From positions 82,001 through 146,000 of the forward strand of contig JAWQUS010000011.1 of the NCBI GenBank assembly GCA_036365455.1: DNA of 64,000 nucleotides, given 5' to 3'. Position 1 is the stretch's first letter, and each line of letters begins with the position of its first letter. Shown piece by piece: positions 21,166 through 32,738 of this stretch. The notes under the pieces are model-generated. The model was not told the DNA's origin, searched no databases, and saw only the letters and a program-made list of their open reading frames with translations. This DNA is from Macrosoma leucophasiata. Its lineage: Eukaryota; Arthropoda; Insecta; Lepidoptera; Hedylidae. The translations under genes and the position numbers were made by a program.

Positions 21166-21439
21166 ATTATGCTCGACGGCGCTCACGTCGGTGAGGTGAG
21201 TGCGAGTACGGATTGTTATCGTTTCCCGCGTTAAACCCCATATACTGAACGGTAGAAAAGAGATCAAGAGGTGATTTTTGAAAAACTCGGCAACGGTGCA
21301 TTGCGGTCTTGTAAAGACGACTACATAAATCGTCATCATTACTTTTATATTATAGGTAAATCTATTGTCATAATATTTTTAAAATATTTTTTACATAATA
21401 TACATGTTCTATTTTTGTATACTATAATATACCCAGCAT

Positions 21440-21445
21440 AATAAA
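21440..21445 (+). terminator. Candidate poly(A) signal of the M17 peptidase gene
   Basis: AATAAA about 485 bases after the stop, in AT-rich DNA. First clear hexamer downstream; cleavage site not determined. Confidence 0.45.
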
Positions 21446-22669
21446 ATATAATCGTTGTAATACAATTAGGTACTGTGGTTTTATTTTTAACTTCATTTTA
21501 TCCTGTTAACCCAAAACACAGAACAAATATGAACAGTATGGAAACTACGTACAAAACATTCGAAACGGCACACTCACACAAACATGCGCATCGACGCTCG
21601 AGCTTCGCTACCTTAATATTCATATTCAGTCAGAATCAGTGTCGTCTGTCATCTGGTGAATCTTCTTCAGGCGTTACTTCAATAATTAGCTGTTAACGAT
21701 TTTAAGTTGAAATGCCACGGGACATGGTAAGAATACTTTGATGAACGGTCCGTAACAAAGGACATATGGTATCGGACAATACAGCCGACTATACGTAAAC
21801 ATCCTTGGCTTGATCATGCTGATATGAGTAGACAACAGATCGTGACTAGTTTCAGCAGGGTGTCCACAGCTGATGTTCAAAAAAAATCCCTGACTTTTCC
21901 TTGACAATTTTTTCGATTTTCCCTGACCAAATTTTTTAATTTAGTAGGCAAGTATGTTTTTTTTTGTAAGTAGTTTTTAGGGTTCCGTAGTTAACAATTT
22001 CGTCATGCCTGTCTGCTGTCTCTCTGTCTGTCTGTCTGTCTGTCCCTCCGCGGTTTAGCGCTAAAACTGTTGGTACTAGACTTGAAATTTGGCGCAAGTA
22101 TATCTTTAAAGTGGCAATTTTCGTTAGAGTCAAGTGTCCGCGCCCTCTACCAACTAAACGGTTGTTGTTAAAAATTCATTACGGCAAAGTAGCTACATTA
22201 ACGAAATTAAAAAGAAAACTATCACACTTAAGTTGGCTTTACAAGTTTGCGAGTAATAGTCGACCAAATGTAATTTACTCGAAAATTTTGAAGAACTCCA
22301 TAGAAAATATTTATTATTTTTTTTCATTACATTGTATGGTACATATATAAAGTTTGTATGTTAGTTTGTTAAGTTAGTATGTAACGGAAACAAGTTGTTT
22401 CGTTGAATGAGTTTATTAGACTGATGTATTAAAAGTAGGAAGCGTCACACGCAGGAGCGCAAGATCAGCGTTTTACAAAGGTTGCCACAATAAAAGTTAT
22501 ACAATGTGCAGCTTGCCTGTACATGCTGCCAACTCAAAAAGAGAGAAAACAATATAAAGTAAAATGTAAGAATACAATAACGTTATTAAAAAGAAGTTAT
22601 ATTAAAAGTAAAACTTCAAGTAATGAAAACATTAATTCAAACAAAGTTATGTAAAATAGCAAAATAAAG
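21446..22669. other. AT-rich spacer between peptidase gene and BEL/Pao copy
   Basis: No gene recognised. A short TGTC microsatellite at 22007-22046 lies in a dispersed lepidopteran-type repeat. The LTR of the minus-strand BEL/Pao element should lie around 22350-22660, but I could not define it. Confidence 0.4.
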
Positions 22670-23380
22670 TTAATTGTCCGCGAAACGCAAACGATTTGTA
22701 ATAGGCGACGTAGCCTTATTTACTTTCTCACTCACGACACTATACTCTGGCTCATTTATCGGATGAGCTTCACCCACATTTCTCACTTCATCACTTCTGC
22801 TGTCGCGGGGTATTTCCCGCATCTCGTACGCATTGCCTTCCTCTTGCTGGTGGTCCCGCGTCTGACGCCGTTTACTCCTTAATCTGAGTATCATCCATAT
22901 TCCAATGGTAATGTAAGCGATTGCTACGATACTATACAAAGAGTACTGATGTATACTGTTAGTCGTATAGTTAACATGTATTATGTCTTGTTGCTCCTTT
23001 ACCTCATCTATTTTCTTTTTCAAAGTAACGAACGCTTCTTCATGTCTCTCAGGATAATATGTTATATTAAATCGATACGATGAGTTTATCTCACTGTAGA
23101 AGTTGTTATGTGAGTGAATCATAAAATTGTGCCCTTTCAATACGCAGCCCTGACCTAGTGTAATGATACCCGAACCATGTAGTGATTGTAGCGCCATACC
23201 GTCTGGACAAAAAATGCGCACGGGGCAGTCTTGGCAACACGAGAAGAGCCACGCGCCATCTCGATGTACAGGTGTCCACCTGTCGCTGCAATTTGATATC
23301 ATTGTTCGGCAGTTGTCTAAAGGTTTATTGTTTATAATTTGTGCCTCACACATTGTCTCGGTCACTTTGGTATCATACAT
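22670..23380 (-). pseudogene. Envelope-like C-terminal part (membrane anchor and tail)
   Basis: Continues the env-like protein in another frame: Cys-rich membrane-proximal region, a predicted transmembrane segment rich in Ile/Val/Ala (about 22880-22945) and a basic then acidic cytoplasmic tail ending at 22670. A short overlap with the preceding frame shows a single frame change. Confidence 0.7.
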
Positions 23381-25241
23381 ACATAGGTAGGTTTAAATGA
23401 CATAATAGTTTATATCGATTAAGTTGTACGCATTCTTTTAGGTAATCAGAAGTTAGAGGTATTATGACATCTTTTTTTAAGTTAATTGCACTATATTCTT
23501 GGGTAGGTATTATAGTTACGGAGTTTTGCATCTGTATCAACGGTATTGGCAGAACTCGGTAAATCTCATATTGAACGTTATTTATAAGTGGTAATTTTAT
23601 TTCAAATATTATGAAATCATTAGACAATCTTGCATGCACTTGTGATAGTTTATACATCTCTGTTGCACATTGGTGGCTACTCGAACATGGTAAAGACAAC
23701 TCATTTGGTAGGCGTCCTGAAATTATGTTGAGTTGATCTTGGAATTCATCTGGCTTTAGTAGGTGAACATCTAGGTGTCCATTACGAATGTCTGTCAGCA
23801 TATCAAGTAGTAATTGTTGGACTCTTCGTACGTTAGATATCATCAGGTTTGCAGCCATTGTCAATGAAGTTATGTATATAATGCTATCTTGTACTAGTTT
23901 TACTTTCTCTTCTTCTGCCGCTAAATGTTTATCTATTAGTATAAATTGTTTATTCATGACATCCTCATTTCGTTTTAGTATATTATACTCGCCTTCTATG
24001 ATAGACGTTTGGTTTTTATATAAGTTAAGTAGGTGATTTTCATTACTCTGTATAAGTTTTATGTCCTTTTCATACCTTTGAGCAAATCTTTCATCAAGTA
24101 TACCAAACAAAGAATTCGCTATGTAGCCTACTCCGTTAATTAGTCCTCTCTTCACGCGTCTACCATGTTGCGAACGTAGTATCATATTGTAGTGCTTCAA
24201 TTCGTTTATGTCATGAGTTAACTGAGATTCAATAGTTTGATCGATAGCTCTGTTTTTTAAGTAACCTTTTAAATGTGACACTAGGGACTCCATGTACTCA
24301 AAACTATGCCAGTACACCGATGTATTGTAGTAAACCAACATCTTCCATTCGTCTTGTATGACATTCATTTCCGCAATTTTGTCAAAGTAAATATGTTTAG
24401 CTGGATTTAACGACGTTATGTTTAAAGTTTTCTGAGTATAACCGGGTATAAATGCAGTCATCAATAAGAGAAGCATGCAAATATAATTTTGGAAGGATCG
24501 TTGTTTGCGCCGTCTTGTGGGCCTTTTTGAATTGGATTCCTTCTGGATATCATTTCCCGTTTCCTGTTTGTCTCCTCCAGTTGGTATAGGTAATGGTATC
24601 AGTTTTGTGATTGGACGTTTTAATACGTTGTTTTTCGTTTTAATGGTCACCACACGTATATGACCGTCTTTGCCTGGGTGAATGTCTGTAACTTTCCCCA
24701 TTAACCATTTTCTAGGAGGAAGGTTGTCCTCTTTGATGAAAACGAGGTCACCTATTTTCCTTTCTTTGGAAACGTGTTTCCATTTAGTACGTGTCTGCAG
24801 GGTATGTAAGTATTGTTGAGACCATTTCCGCCAAAAATCACGATGCATCTTTTCAGTCAGCTGCCATCGAGTTCTTATATTGTTTGGTTGCTGTTCTGGA
24901 CTAAGAGGCTCGGACAAAATCGGTCCTCCTATCAAGAAATGGCCTGGTGTCAAATACTCCAAGCTGTCAGGATCTTCCGTAAGTGGAACTAGAGGCCTCG
25001 AGTTTAAGCATGCCTCGATCTGTGTGAGGAGTGTCGTGAACTCCTCAAACGTCAGTTTTTGTTCGCCGAGGACACGTTTCAGGTGGAACTTCATACTCTT
25101 CACGGCCGCTTCCCACAACAGAAACGCGTTTGTACTTAAGTCTGACACTAACTCCAAGTGAACAGCTTTAGTGGACAGGCATATAAATACAGCTATATAG
25201 CCTTTCGTCACTTTAATCCCCCTGCCTTGATTGGCCTTCAC
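23373..25241 (-). pseudogene. BEL/Pao pol C-terminus joined to envelope-like glycoprotein
   Basis: The first ~230 residues are integrase: KGYIAVFICLSTKAVHLELV then, after a deletion, LWEAAVKSMKFHLKRV, IEACLNSRPLVPL and the chromo-like LPPRKWLMGKVTDI. A basic stretch and a hydrophobic signal-like segment follow (about 24440-24480), then an ectodomain with several N-glycosylation motifs. Near 24150 a dibasic Arg/Lys cleavage site precedes a Gly-rich hydrophobic segment, the layout of insect F-type (baculovirus F-like) fusion glycoproteins. The reading frame ends at 23373. Described only as an inactive relic. Confidence 0.75.
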
Positions 25242-25691
25242 CTAGACTTGTCCAGTAAAATCTACTCCGGTATGAGTAAATGGCCGCGATGGTGTGACCC
25301 TGGGCTCTGGAAGATGTGACATTAGTTGCTGTTTCGGACTGTCTTAAAACGAAGACATTGAACACATTTTCGTATCTGTCTCTTTACTATTCTTGTGCCT
25401 CCAATTATCCAATACTACATACAACAAACGTACTTTTTATGCAATATTTTGTACGAAACCCTTCGTGCACGAGTTTGACACGCACTTGGTCGGTTTTTCT
25501 CTGTTAGAACAACATACCGCATAGCTGCGTCCCGGCATAAGACAATCGCCGCTATGATCACCAATCAGCATGCCAAGCGTGGCAATTATAGCATATTCTT
25601 TCCTTATGTTGCACAACACTGTTATGAGCATCTTCGGGAAAGGCTTTGTCCAGCGGAGACGGATGGACGGCTTTCGGATTTAATTATGATG

Positions 25692-25945
25692 ATGGTGATG
25701 GTGGTGGTGGTAGTGGTGGTGGCGTTGGTGGCGTCGGTGGCGTTGGTGTCGTTGGTGTCCTTGGTGGCGTAGGTGTTGTTGGTGACTCTGGCGGTGGTGT
25801 TGGTGGAGTTGGTGGTGGTGGTGGAGTTGGTGGTGGTGGTGGTTGTTAGTGGCGATGGAGGCATTGATGGCGTTGATGGCGTTCGCGTTGGTGGTGTTGT
25901 TGGTAGTTTTGGTGGCGTTAGTGTCATTGGTGGCATAGGTGTTTG
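25692..25945 (+). repeat. GGT-rich microsatellite
   Basis: Long run of GGT/GTTGGTGGC triplets. Open frames through it are Gly- or Val-rich and not credible proteins. Confidence 0.85.
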
Positions 25946-25949
25946 GTGA

Positions 25950-26389
25950 TTTATTTATTAGGCACATTTACAGCTGTTACAATTAACATCTTAAATTATC
26001 CTTCTAAATGCACAACCAATTACAAATGTACACCGCATGCACTTATACGTCGATAAAACTTAAAAATAATTTAAAGAAAAATATAATAATGACTTTTTAT
26101 TAATACATAAAATAAACATCATAAAAAATATATATGTATATAAATATTAAAATTATGACACTATTTGATTTTGTTAAAAAATAAATAAAAAATCGACGTG
26201 TGGCACTCGGGGACTGCCGGACTGCCGCGGTAAAGCTATTGCATAGCATTTTGTATCAACTTATGCAATTATAATTATTTATTTATTTTATTTATGCAGT
26301 ATTTTTTTTTTTTCTTTGATATTAATTCAAGTTACACTTTTTGAGCGTGGTGACCGATAAGAAAACATTTTTTTTTCTTTCATTAAATA
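25950..26389. other. AT-rich DNA, nothing recognised
   Basis: Very AT-rich, with no gene or clear repeat. Confidence 0.5.
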
Positions 26390-26824
26390 CTAGCTGTCTC
26401 GGCAAACTTCGTATTGCCTCACAAATAAATAATGTGTCCAAGGTTTAAAATAAAATACGCTTACACTCGCAGGAGCGTAAGCGTATTTTATAATGAAATG
26501 CAGGATATATCTCTTTGCTCTCCTCTCCTCTCCTCTCAGATATAGCCTAAAGTCTTCCTCGATATCTTTTATAGTTAAGGCAGCGTATGAAAAATAAGCA
26601 ACTTTTCTGGTTGATTTTTTACACCTTGTGTCTGAAAAACCCAAATAGCTTACGGAACCCTATTTTTTCCAAAATAAAATATAGCCTATGTTACCCGTGG
26701 ATAATGTGGCTTTCGAATAGTGAAAGAATTTTTATAATCGGTCCAGTAGTTATTGAGCCTTTTCAATACAAACAAACAAACAAATAAACAAAAAAATATT
26801 ACCTCTTTATAATATTAGTTTAGA
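26390..26824 (-). mobile_element. Non-autonomous Helitron
   Basis: Minus strand starts TCTAAACTAATATTATAAAG and ends ...CGAGACAGCTAG. No coding capacity. Confidence 0.6.
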
Positions 26825-26858
26825 AAAAAGTTAATATTGTTTGAAATATTTTTATTAC

Positions 26859-27172
26859 GTAGGCACGTAACTTCACTCCTGTAATCCCCGAAGGGGTAGG
26901 CAGAGGTAAATGCATGCATTCAAGAATACATGCAAACACCCACGATTCGCCGGTTACGTTTTTGGCCCATGTAACAGGTCGCGAGCCTGTTGACATCGCC
27001 GGGCACATTACCAAACTTCAAAGTACTGGGAATTTTCCAGAAAATGGAAAAATCCCAATAGAACCAGAGATAATGGACTTTACACCATCATCTCTGATAA
27101 CCCCCTACCCGGGAATCGAACCCAGGACCTCAGCGTAGTAGTAGTGGCCTGCTACCACGAGGCTACCGAGGC
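26859..27172 (-). mobile_element. tRNA-derived SINE, family C copy 1
   Basis: On the minus strand the head has TAGCCTCGTGGTAGCAGG (A-box-like) and GGTTCGATTCCCGG (B box), followed by a body that matches 59357-59645. Confidence 0.7.
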
Positions 27173-27410
27173 AGTTAAAGGCAGCTCAAGGCCCTCGATA
27201 GAAGCTATGCAATAGCTTAATACATTAAAACATCACGAAGTGGTCTAAAACATATGAAATGAGAATAACAATTAAATATATAAATAATCATGATAAAATA
27301 GACAATTTATGAGTAAGTAGGTACATTTTAAAATTGCATTTAAAACTTACAAGTCTTTAAATCTTACTAGACAATACCACTTACTACAACATAAAGTAAT
27401 ACATACGTCA

Positions 27411-27780
27411 GTGATGTTGGTGTTGGTGGCGTTGGTGGTCGTGGTGGTAGTGGTGACAGTGGTGGTGATGGTGGCGTTGGTGGTCGTGGTGACAGTGGTG
27501 GTGATGGTGGTGGTGTTGGTGGCGTTGGTGGTCGTGGTGGTAGTGGTGACAGTGGTGGTGATGGTGGTGGTGTTGGTGGTCGTGGTGGTAGTGGTGACAG
27601 AGGTGGTGATGGTGGTGGTGTTGGTGGTCGTGGTGGTAGTGGTGACAGTGGTGGTGTTGGTGGTCGTGGTGGTAGTGGTGACAGTGGTGGTGATGGTGGT
27701 GGTGTTGGTGGCGTTGGTGGTCGTGATGGTCGTGGTGACAGTGGTGACAGTGGTGGTGATGTTGGTGGTGGCGTTAGTGA
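27411..27780 (+). repeat. GGTGGTAGTGGTGACAGT microsatellite/minisatellite
   Basis: Imperfect array of GGTGGT, GTGACA and GTTGGTGGC blocks over 370 bases. The Val-rich open frame across it is a by-product. Confidence 0.88.
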
Positions 27781-28389
27781 TTAAAAATGCACAATGTTAA
27801 TATTCAATTTTTCACTTCTGCCGGCTCTTTCAGGGTGCATTTTTATGTATAGATCTATCTTTTATCTTTCATTCTCTGTTAGTAGCACTAATTGACTGAA
27901 ACTTTATAATAATTGTCTATAAAAAATATAATGCATAGAAGTTTAAAACGGCCTTTTCGAAAATACGGTTCAGCATAGGATGGACGTTTGTAGGTACTTA
28001 CGCGTCTGCGCGTTTTAACACATAATTAGCATTTTTCGCAATCCTAGCAGGATGGCCATACGTAACATCTTGTCCACTTCCACACCAAACATCTTTTTTT
28101 TTATTACAGATGCGACGCTCGATTGTTCATCGAATAAACCAACTTTTCTGAGAAGTGTTTAGGTCTTCTAGCTTTCGAATCATGAAACGTATTTTCCAAA
28201 TCGATAAAGACAGCATGATCTTCATCCGTGAAAAAATAGTCTGAATTGGAACTGAGTGAGAGGTCAACAGGTTCTTAGCTACACACTGCTCTTCTCTATT
28301 CTATGTTACTCGTACTTGTCATGTTGCATAGGCTAGACCAACGTATCTTGGAGTCAAGAATCAGTTGAATTGTTTTGCCAAACTCTTGC
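27781..28389. other. AT-rich DNA, nothing recognised
   Basis: No gene or clear repeat family identified. Confidence 0.4.
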
Positions 28390-29394
28390 TAGATTCAGTA
28401 GATGTACTCGTATATGTATAGTACACTATCATTTAGCGACAAGTAGATTAGGTAATGCGGTGGTGACTACGCCCTCCGTCAATGAAGCTCTACCACCAGT
28501 AAAACTAGGGAATGCAATCCCGATCTCGCGGGATCCCGTGTAATTTTCCGGGATCAATCCCGAAGCATAATATGAAGAATCCCGTTCGAGATTGACGGAA
28601 TTGGGTTTATACTTTTCCTTACACATAAGACGATTCAGCAAGAGTTTGGCAAAACAATAATAATTCATTTTATGAATCATATCATTCTTGGTAGGAGAAT
28701 TCCTAAAAAGTTTGACGCATTTTGTTTGTTTTGGTTTTGGTATTCTGTAGACAGATCTACACGTCTTATGTGTAAGGAAAAGTATAAACCCAATTCCGTG
28801 AATCTCGAACGGGATTCGTCATATTATGCTTCGGGATTGATCCCGGAAAATTACACGGGATCCCGATTGCATTCCCGTTTTACTGGTGGTAGAGCTTCAG
28901 TGACGGAGCTCGCGGGCGTAGCCACCACCGCATTACCTAATCTATGTATGTATGTATCTTCACGCCAGGTCCCTAACGAGGTAGGCAGAGTGTAGAGCGC
29001 CAGATATCGCGGTTCTGACAAACCTCTCGTGCCTCGTCTACTTTCATCATTCTCTTCATACATGCACGCCGATTCCTAAGACTTTTGATCCCACCATCGG
29101 ACAGAACTCGACCTATTTGGTCATGGTAGGTCAGTCTTGGTCTTCCTGGGCCTCTGCAACCATCCACATTCGCATTGTATATCTGTTTAGTCATTCGCTC
29201 ATTCGACATTCTTTCTATATGCCCGAACCATCAGAGCATGCCTTTTTTCATTTTTACACCGATACTATCATTCACACAAAGCCTCTTTCTTACATGTTCA
29301 TTACGAACGCGATCGGTGAGTACCTAATCTACTTGTCGCTAAATGATAGTGTACTATACAATCTATACATATACGAGTACATCTACTGAATCTA
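28390..29394. mobile_element. Nested foldback structure
   Basis: Outer inverted arms 28390-28454 and 29321-29394 match with small gaps. Inside, 28444-28633 and 28762-28944 are a second inverted pair of about 185 bp around a 128-bp spacer. The gap between 28944 and 29321 is filled by an RTE-like LINE fragment. A relative of the inner arm starts near 38085. Confidence 0.8.
28945..29320 (-). mobile_element. LINE C-terminal fragment inside the foldback
   Basis: Encodes MSNERMTKQIYNANVDGCRG and RPRLTYHDQIGRVLSDGGIK on the minus strand; same family as 11880-12340. Bordered by a TATG-rich 3' tail. Confidence 0.7.
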
Positions 29395-29579
29395 CTAGTT
29401 TCATGTAAATGTATAGGCTACAGTATTACTTACCATCAATGTCGATAAAATTTAAGTCGAACCGCTGACACGAGAAGAAGTAGACCATCAATGTAAACTG
29501 TACGTACGCTTGTTTTCTACTTCATGACATAAAAGTGTCAGTTCCACAGAACCGCGCCGGCAGGCGGCAGGGCACTACC

Positions 29580-29725
29580 CGGTAGCCGGTAGCCAGACAG
29601 TAGCTGGTAGCGAGATGGTAGCCGGTAGCCAGACAGTAGCTGGTAGCGAGATGGTAGCCGGTAGCCAGACAGTAGCTGGTAGCGAGATGGTAGCCGGTAG
29701 CCAGACGGTGGCCGGTAGCCGGTAG
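29580..29725. repeat. 36-bp minisatellite
   Basis: Units containing AGACAGTAGCTGGTAGCGAG repeated every 36 bases, about four copies, next to shorter GGTAGCC units. Confidence 0.8.
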
Positions 29726-29911
29726 ACGGCGATGGCCCGTGAGCTCGTGGCTCGCAGTCAGCTCGCTCAACACACATTAAATTCAGCAGACGAGGTATGT
29801 ACAATAAAAACATATTATTTGTTTGCAAAATATGTTTTGGTACAACAAAATGTAAAAATAGACAATATTTGTGTAAACGAGACTCATAAGCACGACTCTT
29901 AAACATGAAAA

Positions 29912-30086
29912 TCCCTACTAATATTATAAATGCGAAAGTAACTCTGTCTGTCTGTCTGTTACCTTTTCACGTCCAAACGACTGAACCGATTTAAATGAAA
30001 TTGAGTATAGAGATAGAGCTGACTTTGAGAAAGAACATAGGCTACCTACTTTTCGATATCCAAGCGGACGAAGCGGGCAACAGCTA
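29912..30086 (+). mobile_element. Non-autonomous Helitron (Lep1-like)
   Basis: Starts TCCCTACTAATATTATAAAT, contains a GTCT microsatellite and ends GGGCAACAGCTAG. Related copies at 52802 and 54194. Confidence 0.75.
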
Positions 30087-30890
30087 GTAACAAAATATTA
30101 TTATTGACGTGTTTCATACTTATAACGAATTTTATTTAATACTCGCGTCTACACTGTGATCTACACGACATAGCTCAGACCTGTTCTCGAGGTAAACTCT
30201 ATCTCTGTACCAAATTTATATCAGTTCAGTCGTTTGGACGTGAAAAAAACAGACAGACAGACAGACAAAAAGTCTGTAGATAATCGGGGTGTTACAAAGT
30301 GTGCATTACTCCCGTTACATGCCGTATACTTAGATTTAGTATTTTTGTTTGTATCTATACATATTATAATGAGTTTCAGCTTTATATAACAAACTGATAT
30401 TATTTTAGTTATTGCCGAATAGTGATCAAATAAAATCATACTTGGTACAAATGTGCTCTATAAAAAATAATAATTTTACAATTTCCTTGGATGTACTAGA
30501 AAAGTAAAAGGCTGTACGTTCTTAATCTGAAGACAATTATACCTACAATATAAATTAATAATTTTCACATTCACCCGAGTCGGCCGAGTGGGACTCGGTC
30601 GCTCAGGTACTGTTTTTATTATGTTGTGAGAACATTTGCTCGTCAGTATTGGACCGATTTTTGAAACACACGTCGTAGTATATTCTGCTAATGAAGGAAC
30701 ATCATCAATCGATCGAGTCGAGATCAACGAGGGTGGTCCTCGGTCCTGCGGTCCTTCAGAATGAAATCAATATTTATCTATAGAACGTATAGAGATTATT
30801 TACCGAGATAAAAACATAAACGTTACTTAAAACACTAATTCCTACACTAAATCGATAGATATTGAGATCCAAATATTATTATGTCACTCG
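30087..30890. other. Repeat-rich AT DNA, no gene
   Basis: A second, inverted piece of the Helitron family lies around 30215-30270 (CAGT/CGTTTGGACGTGAAAA words). Nothing else recognised. Confidence 0.4.
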
Positions 30891-31578
30891 CTCGTCCCTC
30901 ACGAGCACGGGTGTGGCCACGACGGGGCAGTGCGGCGCTTGTCCCACTTGCCCGCTGTCCGCGCACCGTCCTCCCGCTCGTCCCTCACGAGCACGGGTGT
31001 GGCCACGACGGGGCAGTGCGGCGCTTGTCCCACTTGCCCGCTGTCCGCGCACCGTCCTCCCGCTCGTCCCTCACGAGCACGGGTGTGGCCACGACGGGGC
31101 AGTGCGGCGCTTGTCCCACTTGCCCGCTGTCCGCGCACCGTCCTCCCGCTCGTCCCTCACGAGCACGGGTGTGGCCACGACGGGGCAGTGCGGCGCTTGT
31201 CCCACTTGCCCGCTGTCCGCGCACCGTCCTCCCGCTCGTCCCTCACGAGCACGGGTGTGGCCACGACGGGGCAGTGCGGCGCTTGTCCCACTTGCCCGCT
31301 GTCCGCGCACCGTCCTCCCGCTCGTCCCTCACGAGCACGGGTGTGGCCACGACGGGGCAGTGCGGCGCTTGTCCCACTTGCCCGCTGTCCGCGCACCGTC
31401 CTCCCGCTCGTCCCTCACGAGCACGGGTGTGGCCACGACGGGGCAGTGCGGCGCTTGTCCCACTTGCCCGCTGTCCGCGCACCGTCCTCCCGCTCGTCCC
31501 TCACGAGCACGGGTGTGGCCACGACGGGGCAGTGCGGCGCTTGTCCCACTTGCCCGCTGTCCGCGCACCGTCCTCCCG
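30891..31578. repeat. 86-bp minisatellite, eight apparently identical copies
   Basis: Units begin at 30891, 30977, 31063, 31149, 31235, 31321, 31407 and 31493. Very GC-rich. On the minus strand every unit has CTC|GTGAGG, which could be a splice donor. No protein family recognised. Confidence 0.93.
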
Positions 31579-32109
31579 CGGGGCGCGGGGCGGGGTGCGG
31601 GGGCGGCCACTGTCCCCCCGACGTCCCCGACGCACCCGCACGTCACCTCTCTCTGTATCTCGACATTATTCATTATACCAGTTACAGTTCACTTATATAG
31701 TTTTATTCCGGAGTAGTCACCCCGAGCTAGATTAGTTAAGGACTACGCCTCGATACCCACCCTCGGCTCTGATCTGTGAGGCACTTGAACAAACCTAAAA
31801 ATAAAAAACTTAATCGTCTAAGTACAATATATCTACAATACTTTATATCCGCAAGAAAGTATACACGAGTTGGTCGTCGGTCGATTTATACAGATACGGG
31901 GTGCTATGGGGTGTGGGTGTAACGTTTTTGTATGAAAAAATCGAATGGAATAAGACCGCGGGTATAGTTTTTTAGCTTGTGACATTTTATTTTAGACTTT
32001 TTTGGGCTGGCTACGCCAATGCTTACGAGAGGAGTAGAGTAAAGGAATAATGTCTGTCCTGATGTTACATTAATTCTAATTTCGCAAAATTCCGTATTAG
32101 AAGCGAAGA
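31579..32109. other. Spacer between minisatellites
   Basis: GC-rich at first, then AT-rich. No gene recognised. Confidence 0.4.
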
Positions 32110-32400
32110 CTACGCGCGCGAGCATCCGATCCACCACAAGAGTACGCGCGGGAGCATCCCATCCCCCACAAGAGTACACGCGCGAACATCCGATCCCCCA
32201 CAAGAGTACACGCGCGAACATCCGATCCCCCACAAGAGTACACGCGCGAACATCCGATCCCCCACAAGAGTACACGCGCGAACTTTCGATCCCCCACAAG
32301 AGTACGCACGAAAGCATCAGATCCCCCACAAGAGTACGCACGCGAGCATCAGATCCCCCACAAGAGTACGCGCGCGAGCATCAAATGTTCCACAAGAGCA
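32110..32400. repeat. About 32-bp minisatellite
   Basis: About nine units built on CCCACAAGAGTACRCGCGCG followed by AACATCCGATC variants. Confidence 0.85.
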
Positions 32401-32500
32401 TGCACGCGAGCGCTTCGTTCGCCGCTCGCCTCCCCCCCCCCCTCCCGCCACGTTCCTCTGCGCAGCAATAATAATCATGTCCAAGTCCACATCCGACTTG

Positions 32501-32506
32501 TTTATT
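32501..32506 (-). terminator. Candidate poly(A) signal of the Toll gene
   Basis: AATAAA on the minus strand, about 235 bases after the Toll stop codon. Confidence 0.45.
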
Positions 32507-32738
32507 CAAAATATAGTATAACACTAAATAATAATAAAACAACATGTGCGCTTTGTGAAATCCCGTGTCAGTGAGCACCTACGTTTACGTTAAAGTTATC
32601 GCGACATCTCGGTCGTATCGCGTATCACCACTCGCACCGTGGTCGGCAGATCGATATCTGCTCGCTCCATCGTTACTATTTTGCATAATAATGTTTTGGT
32701 AACGTTTCACGTTAACGCACCGTTCGGTCGTCGTCACG

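Larger units (their letters stand above)
22670..25400 (-). mobile_element. Broken BEL/Pao element with envelope-like gene
   Basis: Minus-strand relic containing the end of pol and an env-like gene. The integrase zinc region is visible in pieces at about 25310-25400 (CVQCLRFK), followed by an in-frame stop, and the integrase core has an internal deletion that removes the central catalytic segment. Env follows in the same open frame and is interrupted by a frame change near 23375. No 5' part or LTR was identified. An old, inactive endogenous copy. Confidence 0.8.

Noticed and set aside
20170..21194. Arg-rich or Ala-rich frames overlapping peptidase exon G
   Set aside because: Wrong-frame reading of the exon and the 19-bp repeat; the frame with YGIAMDN and RGHQ is the supported one.
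27411..27800. Val-rich 129-codon frame
   Set aside because: Direct translation of a GTGGTG microsatellite.
30862..31735. 284-codon frames across the 86-bp array
   Set aside because: Identical units of period 86 cycle through all frames; no homology recognised.
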